NCBI RefSeq assembly: GCF_905171775.1
Contig: NC_053490.1
Coordinates: 18,292,752 to 18,356,751, forward strand
Origin: Rana temporaria
Lineage: Eukaryota; Chordata; Amphibia; Anura; Ranidae
Direction: 5' to 3'
DNA: 64,000 nucleotides
Under the pieces are notes generated by a model. It made no database searches. It was not told the DNA's origin and saw nothing but the letters and a program-made list of their open reading frames with translations. Position 1 is the first letter of the stretch, and each line of letters starts with the position of its first letter. Below, in pieces: positions 53,328 to 64,000 of this stretch. The translations under genes and the position numbers were made by a program.

Positions 53328-54450
53328 CAGTGGCGGTGCGCCCATAAGGGTGCATGGGTGCCACCTCCTCTCTCCAGCCACCCCATCTATGACTAATGGA
53401 TAGATTCATGCATAGCATGAATCTATCCATGGTTACCGCTGCCACCCCCATATTTAGATGTCCGGCCCCTTTTCGGGCGCTGGGGTTGAAGCACCTGATT
53501 AGAGCCATAGGCGCTAATAGGCTTCAAAATAGGTGAACTGCGAGCGCCATGCTGGGAGCTCACAGTCCACCCAGGTGTGTTAGAAGGGCAAATTAATATT
53601 CACTTTTCTAACACTGAACCACCTCTCCACCAATCAGGTGTGCGGGTCTATTACCCGTCACCTGATTGGCTTAAAACGATAGGAGCGGCTATTGGACGAT
53701 TATCAGGAGGAGAGGAAGGGAGATGAGGACGGCAGGAGATGCATGGAGGACCCCGCTCGTGGCGGTCACCTGCTGCCCCACGAGACAGGGTAAGTGCCGG
53801 CCGAGCGGGCAGGGGGATTCACAGTGATGGCATTCGATGGCACAGTTGCAGCATGGCAGCATTTAATGGGCACACCGGCATTTGATGGGCACACTGGCGG
53901 CATTTAATGGACACAGTGGCAGCATTTGATGAGCCTAGTGGCAGCATTTGATGGCACAGTGACGGCATTTAAATGGGCACAGTGGCAGTGTTTGGCACAG
54001 TGGCAGAGTTTGATGGGCACAGTGGCAGCATTTGATGGGAACAGTGGTGGTGTTTGATGGCACAGTGGCAGAGTTTGATGGGCACAGTGGCAGCATTTGA
54101 TTGGCACAGTGGCGGCATTTGATGGGCACAGTGGCGGCATTTGATGGGCACAGTGGCGGCATTTGATGGGCACAGTGGCGGCATTTGATGGGCACAGTGG
54201 CAGCATTTGATGGGCACAGTGGCAGCATTTGATGGGCACAGTGGCAGCATTTCATGGGAACAGTGGTGGCGTTTGGTGGCACAGTGGCAGCTTTTGATGG
54301 ACACAGTGGCAGCATTTAATGGGCACAGTGGCAGCTTTTGATGGGCAGGGTGGCTGTAAATGAAGGGCACAGTGGCTGCAAATGATGTTTTTTTAAGAAT
54401 TTTTCAGTTTGCTTACGCCCCCCTAAAAAATTTGAGCACCAGCCGCCACT
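53328..54450. mobile_element. hAT-like repeat with an internal 22-bp minisatellite
   Basis: Starts CAGTGGCGGTGCGCCC; the far end, inverted, reads AGTGGCGGCTGGTGCTC. Flanks GTGTTTAT and GTTTATAT are only similar. The interior holds the array at 53821-54385. Confidence 0.5.
53821..54385 (+). repeat. 22-bp minisatellite (GATGGGCACAGTGGCAGCATTT)
   Basis: About 25 units with G/A changes. The reverse complement of this unit forms the array at 63415-64000. Confidence 0.93.
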
Positions 54451-55204
54451 AGTTTATATGTGCATGCATATGTGCATTTATATATATGTGTGTGTTTTTA
54501 TATGTGTTTGTGTTTACATGTATGTACGCACATTTTATGTATGCGCTTTTAATCCTGACCCCCTATATGTGTACAATCAGAACCTACTTGTTTATTTATT
54601 TTTTGATTGTTCATAGTACCAGCAAAAAAAGTCTGTTCCTCCAAAAAGCGATCCATGCTCAGATCGCTTTTCAGAGGCATTTGACAGCCGGTAAAGAGGC
54701 AATATCTTGCCTACTGACCGCCTGTTTTAACCCCTTAAATGCATCATCGCTATGCTGCAACTGCATGCAATGCACACAAATGCAGGGGGGTTTGCAGTAT
54801 AGCCCCATTCACCTAGGGGTATACTTCAAGGGTGCCCTGACTGGAAAAAGATTGAGAAACACCGACATAGAGGAACCGATGCCTCCATTTTCCTCCTGCA
54901 GCCTCTGAATGCCTGCAGGAGGGAGAGGAGGAGAAGCAGGGGGAACTGGAGAAATCGGTTCCTTTATATGCAACCACCCACTTGCAACCGGGTCCTGTTC
55001 CGCCACCGGGCTCGGAGAAAAGAGCCCTGTCCGGGGGTCAGGGGGGCCCTTCATGGTTTCTTGCATCGGGGCCCAGAAGGTTCTAGTTACGCCACTGGTG
55101 TGAGAGTTGGTGATAAGTCCCAGACTGCCATGTTCTGTATGGATGCATCTTATTGGATGAAGTCACGGTTCAGCCAACAATTTCCACAAAGCTACTTTTC
55201 AGAG
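54451..55204. other. Non-genic stretch with repeat fragments
   Basis: 54451-54540 is TG-rich. About 54810-55105 is a dispersed-repeat fragment ending 'tctagttacgccactgg'. No gene is recognised. Confidence 0.45.
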
Positions 55205-57097
55205 CAAAAGATGTCGGGCGAGGCGCATGCTCCCAAGATGGCCGCCGACTTCTAGAGCTCCGCTCCACCACAGCCCAAAATTGATCACCGGAGCTGACCG
55301 AGCGCTCCATCGGCCCTGCCACCGGGATATTTGTGAAGGGGAAACCCCCAGGAACACGCGGATGTCCTCCCCGCTGGTCAGGAGGGATCTCTCGAGCCAG
55401 ATGGCGGAGGCGCCCGGCCCCCTCAGCTACGCTAAGATGGCGGCGGCTACACGAGGCCCGCCTGCCTTGGATCCCACATCCGACCAGGACCTGGTCCAGC
55501 TACATTCGCCAGGTACCGATTATCCCCCGCTGATACTGGCCATCTCCCCATCCTCCACTGAATCCTTATTGGGTAGAATGGGAGCTGGCTGTCCCACTAC
55601 CCCCATGCTGGATCCTCACACAGGCCTGCTGCTCTCAGTGAGTGAAGCACAGGTGGAGGCCCCAATTCCCACTGACTTTCCTTCTATGATTTCTGCTTTT
55701 TCCCAGATGCTATCCAAAAGCCTGGCCCTGAATGCAGCACAGATAACCTCCTCTATACATGCGGATCTGCAACAGATAGGCCTGAGAATGGACAATATTG
55801 AGCAGAAGGCTGACCAAGCAGTGCTTAGGATTAACCAGAATTCAGCCAGTCTCCATGATGTACAGGACCAGTTAGAAACTGCATTTGCAACGATCGACGA
55901 TCTCGAGAACAGACAGAGAAGGTACAACTTCAGAATACGGGGGCTCCCGGAATCAGAAAAGGAGGTGTAGGCTGCAGTGAAATCCCTTATTAAGAACCTA
56001 ATCCCTGACATTGCTGAACACCGCCTTGAACTGGACAGGGCTTATAGAGCACTTCAGGCCCCTCGCTCAGACGGTTTGCCCAGAGACATCATTGTAAAAC
56101 CTAATTTCTACTCAGTTAAGGAGGAAGGGATGAGAAAATCTAGATCTGCTGACAGTCTCACCCTCCATGGACACAAGATTCAGAAATTTGCGGACCTTTC
56201 TCCATATACGGTCCAAAAGAGGCGAGCACTCAAGCCGTTGCTTCAGGTTCTGATGGACAGAGGTATTACATACAGATGGTTCTTCCCTCTCTGCCTGAAC
56301 TTTTCTTACAAAACCAAAATCTTTGACTTCTCCTCATTTGCGGAAGGTGAGCGTCTCCTGACCCATCTTGGGCTGCTCCACCTGAATCCCCCTCCTGCAC
56401 AGGCCAATAGAGATACCCCCACGTCTGCAAAGAGGCCCCCACCAGCAAGCCTGCTGCAGCAGACCTGGATGAAACATGGTTCCAAGTGTACTAAAGAAAA
56501 TCTACCGCCATGAAAGTACTATACAGCTTTTTGTTTTATTTTTGCTTTTTTCGTCCTGTTTTTTCACTTGGTTCGGGACACTGGACTAGGACTGGTCCTC
56601 CTTCCCTAGAACTGTTTTGGGATTCGTCCACACCGTTCTGGCAATGATAGTCCATGTTGGATCTGACTTATTTTTTTTTTTTCAGAATTACACAACCACT
56701 TTTATGGACAACCCGGACTGGGACTTGGTAGGGGGGTGGGGAGGGACATTCATATTACTGACCCCAGGCGGGATTGTTTAGGGCTGCCAAGCAGCCCGGT
56801 GTTATGTTCTCACCTAATCTAACATGCAAATTTAGTCAGAAACTCTGTACGGGTTTACTGTTCAATTGTTGAATTTTTGGAGCCGCCAGGCTGTCTCCTC
56901 TTCCTGGGGGATATGGGTTGATTTATGGATTACGCTGAATAGTGTTCTGACTGGAATGCACTGATTTTTTTTTTTCCCTTGGCTCTGTTTGAAATGGCAC
57001 TTTCGGAGTTACAGTGTGGTCATAAAGCTAATGTATGAGGTGACCTGCCTGCCTTCTGGCTCTACAACCCGGGAGGGGGATGTCGGTTGGTCTTAAA
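55205..57097 (+). mobile_element. L1-like LINE fragment (5' end, ORF1, start of spacer)
   Basis: Begins near 'atgtcgggcgaggcgcatgctcccaagatggcc', carries a broken ORF1 and about 580 bp of spacer, then stops where the hAT element begins (57098). No ORF2 is present. Confidence 0.7.
55362..56513 (+). pseudogene. L1-like ORF1 with one premature stop
   Basis: Two parts in the same frame are separated only by a TAG at 55968-55970. The first part has a heptad-rich coiled coil (MDNIEQKADQAVLRI, VQDQLETAFATIDDLENRQ) and the start of the RRM-like core (YNFRIRGLPES). The second has the C-terminal domain (LDRAYRAL, FADLSPYTVQKRRALKPLL). The frame is open a further 45 codons upstream, to 55227, but the ATG at 55362 is the more likely start. 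The order is the same as in ORF1 at 4371-5306, but it is a different LINE family. Confidence 0.8.
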
Positions 57098-57529
57098 TAG
57101 AGTTGAGCGGACACCTGGATGTTCGGGTTCGGACCCGAACCCGGACTTTGAAAAAAAAATTCAGGTTCGGGACCGAACCCGAACCCAGGCTTTGACCCGG
57201 ACCCGAACCCCATTGAAGTCAATGGGGACCCGGACTTTTGACTACAAAAATGTCTCTAAAAAACTAAGGCAAAGGGCTGGAGGGCTGCAAATAACAGCAA
57301 AATGTCGGCAAGAGCATGGCAAGTACTCTGGAAATAAATGTGGATAGGGAAATAACTTAAAATAACATAACAAAATAAAAATAAAAAATATAATGATTTT
57401 GACCTTGGAGGACGAGGTCCATACAGTTTTGTTCAAAATTATTCAACCCCCCAATGCTGTAAAGGATTTTAGGGAATTTAGTGTACATTTGTAATTGTAT
57501 TCAGAATGAAATCCTACAAGGACTTCTTA

Positions 57530-57991
57530 GACCCCGTACACACGACCAAACATGTATGCTGAAACTGGTCCGTGTGTAGGCGCGAGCGGGCAGATATCCT
57601 GCAAACATTTGCCCGCCGGGCCTTTTCCCAGCAGACAAATATTCCTGGACGTGTTTTAAAACCGTCCGCTGGAATCCTGCCCACTCGGACATGTACGGTC
57701 GTCAGTACAGACCTACGGTACATGTCCGAGCGCCCGCCGTCCCTCGCATGCGTCGAATGAGTTCGACGCATGCGTGGAAGCATTTAAATGGCAGGCCCGC
57801 CCACGTCGCCGTGTCATCGCCGCGTCATCGTCGCGGCGATGACGCGACCACGCCCCGCGTATTGTTTACGCGCGGACTTCTATACGATGGTTAGTACAGC
57901 CATCGTACAGAAGCCCTCGGGCAGACATGTATGGTGAAAACGGTCCGACGGACCGGTTTCATCGTACATGTTTGCTCGTTAGTACCCGGCC
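57530..57991. mobile_element. Harbinger-like MITE inside Tc1
   Basis: Ends GACCCCGTACACACGACC and GGTCG-like inverse ending CCCGGCC, with TTA on both sides (57527-57529, 57992-57994). Confidence 0.75.
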
Positions 57992-58044
57992 TTAAAGAAC
58001 CATATGCAACTAATATGACATCAATTGGTTTTGTAATACAGTAG

Positions 58045-59819
58045 TAAATGCAAAATTCAAGGCAAAGGGCACTGTTGAAACGCTACCTGGTCGTGGTAGA
58101 AAGAAGATGCTGACTTCGACTGTTGTGCGCTACCTGAAGCGTAGAGTGGAAGAAAGTCCCCGTGTGACTGCTGAGCAACTGAGAAAAGATTTGACAGATG
58201 TGGGTACTGAAGTTTCTGCTCAGACTACGGCGCACACTGCGTAATGAAGGCCTCCATGCCAGAACTCCCAGGCACACCCCCTTGCTGTCTCCAAAGAATA
58301 AGAAGAGTCGACTGCAGTATGCCAAAAGTCATGTGGGCAAGCCACACAAGTTTTGGGATTGTGTTCTGTGGACTGATGAAACAAAATTAGAACTGTTTGG
58401 GCCCATGGATCAACGCTATGTTTGGAGGAGGAAGAACAAGGCCTATGATGAAAAGAACACCTTACCTACTGTGAAGCATGGCGGGGGGTCAATCATGCTT
58501 TGGGCCTTTTTTGCTTCTGCAGGTACAGGGAAGCTTGAGCGTGTGCAAGGTACCATGAATTCTCTTCAGTACCAGGAGATATTGGATGACAATGTGATGC
58601 AGTCCGTCACAAACCTGAGGCTTGGGAGACGTTGGACCTTTCAACAGGACAATGATCCTAAGCATACCTCCAAGTCCACTAGAACATGGTTGCAGATTAA
58701 AGGCTGGAACATTTTGGAGTGGCCATCGCAGTCACCAGACTTAAATCCGATTGAGAACCTCTGGTGGGACTTAACCACTTCCCGACCGCCTCATGTAGAT
58801 ATACGTTGGCAGAATGGCACGGACAGGCACATCAACGTACCTGTACGTGCCTGCCTAGACGTGGGTCGGGGGTCCGATCGGGACCCCCCCCGCTACAGGC
58901 GGCGGTCGGGTTTCCTCGGGGAGCGATCCGGGACGACGGCGCGGCTATTTGTTTATAGCCGCTCCGTCGCGATCGCTCCCCGGAGCTGAAGAACGGGGAG
59001 AGCCGTATGTAAACACAGCTTCCCCGTGCTTCACTATGGCGCTGCATCGATCGAGTGATCCCCTTTATAGGAGAGACTCGATCGATGACGTCATTCCTAC
59101 AGCCACACCCCCCTACAGTTGTAAACACACACTAAGTGTACACTAAATCCTACAGCGCCACCTGTGGTTAACTCCCAAACTGCAACTGTCATTTTCACCA
59201 TAAAGAATGCAATTTAAATGCATTTTTTGCTGTGAAAATGACAATGGTCCCAAAAATGTGTCAAAATGGTCCGAAGTGTCCGCCATAATGTCGCAGTCAC
59301 GAAAAAAATCGCTGATCGCCGCCATTAGTAGTAAAAAAAAAAAAATTAATAAAAATGCAATAAAACGATGCCCTATTTTGTAAACGCTATAAATTTTGCA
59401 CAAACCAATCGATAAACGCTTATTGCGATTTTTTTTTTACCAAAAATAGGTAGAAGAATACGTATCGGCCTAAACTGAGGAAATTTTTTTTTTATAAATA
59501 TGTTTTTGGGGGATATTTATTATAGCAAAAAGTAAAAAATATTGCATTTTTTTCAAAATTGTCGCTCTATTTTTGTTTATAGCGCAAAAAATAAAAACCG
59601 CAGAGGTGATCAAATACCACCAAAAGAAAGCTCTATTTGTGGGGAAAAAAGGACGCCAATTTTATTTGGGAGCCACGTCGAACGACCGCGCAATTGTCTG
59701 TTAAAGCGACGCAGTCCCGAACTGTAAAAACCCCTTGGGTCTTTAGGCAGCATATTGGTACGAGGCTTAAGTGGTTAAAGAAAGCAGTTGCAGTGCGCAA
59801 GCCTAAGAATGTGACTGAA
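58045..59819 (+). pseudogene. Tc1/mariner transposase pseudogene
   Basis: The DNA-binding part (KGTVETLPGRGRKKMLTSTV, then ESPRVTAEQLRKDL) ends in a frameshift and stops near 58235. The catalytic part continues in another frame with the D residues in LWTDETKLELFG and QQDNDPKHTSKS and the E in SPDLNPIENLWWDL. The coding sequence is then split at 58771-58774 (TTAA) by a MITE. Beyond it the frame continues exactly (DL|KKAVAV) and soon ends where the element is truncated. It cannot make a working enzyme. Confidence 0.88.
58775..59774 (+). mobile_element. TTAA-type 1-kb MITE inside the Tc1 transposase
   Basis: TTAA at 58771-58774 and 59775-59778. Because the host codons are known, this copy fixes the element ends and the TTAA duplication unambiguously. 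Confidence 0.93.
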
Positions 59820-59932
59820 GGTGGAAGTGGCGGTGGAGGAGGAGGAGGAGGAGGTAGCCAACACAGCAGGTTTTGGTTTTTAATTGATTTATTTTGTAAA
59901 TTAGGGTAAACCCCAAAATAGTGAGACAGATC

Positions 59933-60105
59933 TAGGGTTGCTACCTCATCCCTTTAAACCTGAACACAGAGTAATTACACAGGTTCTGGGGCTAATTTAA
60001 TGTCGATAAGGCACCAAGTGAGTTTAATTAGCAGCACCTTAATCAGCCAGAGAACCTGTGTAATTAATATGTTTTTGCTTTTAAAGGGATGAGATGGCAA
60101 CCCTA
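59933..60105. mobile_element. hAT MITE, TAGGGTTGCTACCTCATCCC family (173 bp)
   Basis: Ends TAGGGTTGCTACCTCATCCC and GGGATGAGATGGCAACCCTA. Flanks GACAGATC (59925-59932) and GAAAGATC (60106-60113) match at seven of eight bases, fitting a hAT 8-bp duplication. Confidence 0.82.
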
Positions 60106-60151
60106 GAAAGATCAGAAAAAAAACAATGGCTGGGTAAGGCCGGCCCGGTGT

Positions 60152-63100
60152 CTATTCTGCACAAGGTACGGACAAGTCCTGTGGGATCCATGCCTGGTTC
60201 ATTTTAATGAACGTGAGCTTGTCCACATTGGCTCTGGACAGGCGGCTGCGCTTGTCTGTGATAACGCCCCCTGCCGTGCTAAATACACGTTCAGACAATA
60301 CACTGGCCGCAGGGCAGGCCAGCACCTCCAAGGCGTAAAGGGCAAGCTCAGGCCATGTGCCCAATTTGGAGACCCAGAAGTTTAAGGGGGCATAGCCATC
60401 ATTCAGTACGTGTAGGCGTGTGCACACATACTGCTCCACCATGTTGCTGAAATGCTGCCTCCTGCTAAAACGTTCCATATCAGCTGGTTGTGCTGTTTGT
60501 TGTGGCGTGCTGACAAAGCTTTTCCACATTTCGGCAATGCTAACCCTGCCTTCTGAGGTGCTGGCGGTGCCCCTGCTGCGTTGGCGACCTCTTCCTCCTC
60601 TTCTGCCTTCGCCTTCTGCTTCCACTGTGCCCCCGCTGCCAGGTGGGAATTGCACCAGCAGCGCGTCTACCAGCGTGCGCTTGTACTCGCGCATCTTGCG
60701 TTCACGCTCCAGTGAGGGGATTAAGGACGGTACATTGTCCTTGTAACGGGGATCCAGCAGCGTGGCCACCCAGTAATCAGCACCAGTTATAATGTGCGAA
60801 ACACGCCGGTCGTTGCGGAGACACTGCAGCATGTAATTGCTCATGTGTGCCAGGCTGCCCAGAGTCAACGAACAGCTGTCCTCTGTGGGAGGTGTATCAT
60901 CTGTGTCCTCTGTATCCCCCCAGCCACGCACCAGTAATGGCCATGAGCTGGTCTGGATGCCATCCTGCTGTGAACATGGTTACTCCTCCTCCTCCATGTC
61001 TTCCTCCTCCTCATCCTCCACCGCGTCATCCTCCAGAACTGTGCCCTTGCTGGACAATTGTGTACCTGGCCTTTGTTGGTGCACGAACCCACCCTCTGAG
61101 CCACGTGTGAATGACTGCCCTGAAAGCCTTGGAAATGATCCCGATTCCTCCTCCTCCTGTGCCACATCCTCTTCCATCATCGCCCGTAGCGTTTTTTCAA
61201 GGAGGCATAGAACTGGGATAGTCATGCTGAGAGCGGCGTCATTGGCACTGGCCATGTTGGTGGAGTACTCAAAACAGCCCAACAAGGCACACAGGTCTCG
61301 CATGGAGGCCCAGTTATTGGTGGTAAAGTGGTTCTGTTCCGCAGAGCGACTCACGCGTGCGTGCTGCAGCTGGAACTCCACTATCGCCTGCTGCTGCTCG
61401 CACAGTCTGGCCAGCATGTGCAAGGTGGAGTTCCACCTTGTGGGCACATCACATATGAGGCGGTGAGCGGGAAGGCCGAAGTTATGCTGCAGCGCTGCCA
61501 GGCGAGCAGCAGCAGGGTGAGAACGCCGAAAGTGCGCACAGACGGCCGGCACTTTCTGCAGCAGCTGTGGCATATCGGGGTAAGTTTTCAGGAAACTCTG
61601 CACCACCAAATTCAGCACATGCGTCAGGCAAGGGATGTGCGTCAAACCAGCTAGGCTCAGAGCTGCTACGAGATTTCGCCCATTATCGCACACCACCAGG
61701 CCCGGCTTGAGGCTCACTGACGCCAACCACTCATCGGTCTGTTGTTCCATGTCCCTCCACAACTCCTGCGCGGTGTGTGGTTTTTCCCCCCAACAGGAAA
61801 GTTTTAAAACTGCCTGCTGGCGTTTACCCATGGCTGTGCTGAAGTTGGTGGTGAATTTGTTACGCTGACTGGATGAGGAGGCGGTAGAGGATGAGGAAGC
61901 GGAGTAGAAGAAGTTAGGAACAGGAGGCAAACTGAAGCGCCCTGCAATCCTCGGTGGTAGAAGGACATGCGCCAAACTGCTATCCGCCTCAGGCCCAGCC
62001 GCCACTACATTTACCCAGTGCGCTGTTAGGGAGATGTAACGTCCCTGACCGTGCTTACTGGTCCAGGTATCCGTAGTTAGGTGGACCTTGGCACAGATGG
62101 CATTGCGCAGTGCACACCTGATTTTGTCCCCCACTTGGTTGTGCAGGGAAGGAATGGCTCGCCTAGAAAAGTAGTGGCGGCTGGGCACGACGTACTGTGG
62201 GACAGCCAATGCCATCAGGCTTTTAAAACTATGCGTCTCCACCAGACTGAATGACAGCATTTCGAAGGCCAGTAATTTTGAAATGCTGGCATTCAGGACC
62301 AGGAATCGCGGGTGGGTAGAGGGGTACTTCCTCTTACGCTCCAGTGTTTGGGAGATGGAGAGCTGAATGCTTCCATGGGACATTGTGGAGATGTTTGGTG
62401 ACCCAGGTGGTAGTGTTGCTTGCCGGTCCTCTAATTGAGGGGTGGCAGGTGGCACTGTCACTACGGAGGTGGATGAAGAGGCAGAGAGGCCCGAGACTGA
62501 TGCAGAAGAGGAAGCAGGAGGAGCCAGAGACCTTTCTTGGTTTTTGAGGTGTCTACTCCACTGCAGCTCGTGCTTTGCACTTAGATGCCTGGTCATGCAG
62601 GTTGTGCTCAGGTTGAGAACGTTTATGCCTCGCTTCAGGCTCTGATTGCACAACGTGCAAACCACGCGTGTCTTGTCATCAGCACATTGTGTGAAGAACT
62701 GCCACGCTAGGGAACTTCTTGGACCTGGCTTTGGTGTGCTCGGTCCCTTGCTGCGTTGGGCAGTAGCAGGCGTACTGTCTAGGGGACGGACGCTCTGCTT
62801 TGGCACCCTGCTCCCTCTTCTGCTGTGCTGGTGGCTCTGTGCGACCACCGCCTCTTCCTCCGAACTACACGGGTCACCTGCATGAGGTTGATTCCATGTC
62901 GGGTCGAGGACCTCATCGTCCTGCACATCATCTTCCACCCAGTCTTCACCACTGCCCTCTTTGTCGGTCTGCACAATTGCAAAAGCACCAGCAGTTGGCA
63001 ACTGTGTTTCATCATCATCCAAGACGTGCTGTCATGGTCCCCCCATGTACTCATCTTGAAATATAAGTGGTTGGGCATCGGTGCACTCAATCTCTTCCCC

Positions 63101-63271
63101 TTCTGGGGCTGGGCTAGGTGGATGGCCCTGGGAACACATGCTAACAGACTCATCAAAAAGAAGAAGAGACTGCTGCATGCTTTGGGGCTCAGACTGCTTG
63201 GCTGATTTGCAAGGGGGTGAGGTGAAAGACTGATGGTGGACATCGGCTGCAAGCGCCAATAGGGTGACCAC
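60152..63271 (-). pseudogene. BED-finger hAT transposase with two in-frame stops
   Basis: One frame from about 63271 down to 60152, broken only by TGA at 63032-63034 and TAA at 60980-60982. The middle part (60980-63022, 680 residues) has a BED zinc finger with C122, C125, H146, H151, then HLTTDTWTSKHGQGRYIS with a first catalytic Asp, LVVCDNGRNLVAAL, a CLTHVLNLVV block and RWNSTLHML. The last part (60152-60931) holds the hAT dimerisation region (LNFWVSKLGTWPELALYALEV, ASVLSERVFSTAGGV). The order matches ZBED-like hAT transposases, which cut and paste their own DNA. Acidic low-complexity runs are normal for the family. The start is uncertain because the upstream end is cut at 63260. Confidence 0.88.
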
Positions 63272-63414
63272 ATTTCCAAACTGACATTCAGGGACACCCC
63301 CACCCCCCCCAAAAAATATGTTTTTTTACATATTTGTTTGCGTATTTTGGGGGCAGGGGCGTATCATGAAATCAGTGGGCCTGTGTGCAAGATCAAAAGA
63401 GGGCCCTGGGCCCC
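63260..63414. repeat. TAGGGTGACCAC terminus and a fragment of another repeat
   Basis: 'tagggtgaccacatttccaaactg' is the inverse of the right end of the hAT MITE at 18075-18658. It breaks off in C/T/A runs and continues as 'ggggcgtatcatgaaatcagtgggcc', another dispersed repeat. Confidence 0.6.
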
Positions 63415-64000
63415 ATCAAATGCTGCCACTGTGCCCCATCTAATGCAGCCACTTGTGCCCCATCAAATGCAGTCACTTGTGCCCGTCAAATGCCACCACT
63501 GTGCCCCATCTAATGCCGCCACTGCTCCCATCATATGCCGCCACTGTTCCCATCAAATGCAATCACTTGTGCCCCATCAAATGCCACCACTGTGCCCTAT
63601 CCAATGCCACCACTGTGCCCCATTATATGCAATCACTTGTGCCATCATATGCAATCACTTGTGCCATCAAATGCAATCACTTGTGCCATCAAATGCAATC
63701 ACTTGTGCCATCAAATGCAGCCACTGTGCCCCATCTAATGCCGCCACTGTTCCCCATCAAATGCAGCCACTGTTCCCCATCAAATGCAGCCACTGTTCCC
63801 CATCAAATGCCACCACTGTGCCCCATCAAATGCTGCCAGTGTGTCCAGCAATTGTTGCTACTGTGCCCCATCTGATGCTGCCAGTGTGCCGATCAATTGT
63901 CGCTACTGTGCCCCATCAAATGCTGCCAATGTGCCTATCAATTGTCGCTACTGTGCCCCATCAGATGCTTCCAGTGTGCCCATGAATTGTCGCTACTGTG
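63415..64000 (-). repeat. 22-23-bp minisatellite, inverse of 53821-54385
   Basis: Units 'gccccatcaaatgcagccactgt' with many variants ('aatcacttgtgccatcaaatgc' block 63610-63720; 'caattgtcgctactgtgcc' block at the end). The array runs past the window end. Confidence 0.92.

Larger units (their letters stand above)
57424..59819 (+). mobile_element. Tc1-like element, broken and twice invaded
   Basis: Starts after TA (57422-57423) with CAGTTTTGTTCAAAATTATT. Pieces are 57424-57529, 57995-58774 and 59779-59819. They are separated by a Harbinger-like MITE (57530-57991) and a TTAA-type MITE (58775-59774). The right part, after the transposase residues KKAVAVRKPKNVTE, is missing. Confidence 0.85.
57098..63259. 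mobile_element. hAT element, heavily interrupted
   Basis: The left end TAGAGTTGAGCGGACACC begins at 57098, followed by 'gttcgggttcggacccgaaccc' palindromes and an AT-rich stretch to 57421. The Tc1 element interrupts it. After Tc1, 'ggtggaagtggcggtggagg' and the transposase pseudogene (minus strand) follow. The far end is missing: at 63260 another repeat's terminus begins. Assigning 57098-57421 and the transposase to the same element is inference from layout. Confidence 0.55.

Noticed and set aside
53904..54370. Histidine/cysteine-rich open frames (CHCAHQM repeats) resembling zinc-binding arrays
   Set aside because: They are translations of the 22-bp minisatellite in several frames at once.
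58198..58989. 263-codon frame as an intact Tc1 transposase
   Set aside because: Its last 70 residues are MITE sequence, the DNA-binding part is in another frame, and the 3' end is lost.
63338..63985. 215-codon open frame at the window end
   Set aside because: Also the minisatellite; the same peptide pattern appears in other frames.

Overview
The window reads as vertebrate, repeat-saturated DNA, most likely from a ranid (true) frog. This is inferred from an L1/Tx1-like LINE, T2/Kolobok-like, hAT, Harbinger-like and Tc1 elements, very many young MITEs, and a split gene with GT-AG introns. No bacterial-type genes, tRNA, rRNA or CRISPR array were seen. The species call is inference.

The most unusual item is at 564-3738, on the minus strand: a complete LTR retroelement with two 530-bp LTRs identical by eye, a CACGG target duplication, a polypurine tract and a candidate initiator-tRNA primer site. 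Its only gene (1481-3073) is a 530-residue fusion. A SCAN/Gmr1-like Gag capsid and a CCHC knuckle are followed, in one open frame, by about 140 residues that look like the C-terminal half of HEXIM1/2, the host inhibitor of P-TEFb. That part keeps a basic 7SK-binding-like region, a PYNT-like motif and the cyclin-T-binding coiled coil. It lacks the acidic segment that HEXIM1 carries between them. No pol is present, so the element looks non-autonomous with a captured transcription-elongation regulator.

Next to it (4220-10281) is a full-length L1-like LINE with intact ORF1 and ORF2 and a 16-bp target duplication, inserted in a TTAA-flanked MITE. From 10.8 to 26.4 kb there is no recognised gene: minisatellites, a 58-bp satellite (19596-21008), hAT, mariner, Harbinger-like and T2-like MITEs, and hairpins.

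The one clear host gene is a secreted or GPI-anchored ecto-ADP-ribosyltransferase (ART family) on the plus strand. Its four coding exons are 26469-26534 (signal peptide), 30117-30804 (catalytic domain), 37245-37277 (33-bp exon) and 44555-44622 (hydrophobic C-terminus). Splice sites and phases agree and the product is 284 residues. The first catalytic glutamate of the ExE motif is a glutamine. The introns are filled with nested MITEs and carry a 1,411-bp tandem duplication.

From 45 to 51 kb are nested MITEs, including an inverted pair of 1-kb copies and a three-level nest at 48406-49888. A possible first coding exon of an unidentified gene lies at 51356-51475. From 51.5 to 64 kb come minisatellites, an L1 ORF1 with one premature stop, and a hAT element carrying a BED-finger transposase pseudogene (60152-63271, two in-frame stops) that was invaded by a Tc1 element, which was itself invaded by two MITEs. 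The last 590 bases are a minisatellite related, on the opposite strand, to the one at 53.8-54.4 kb.
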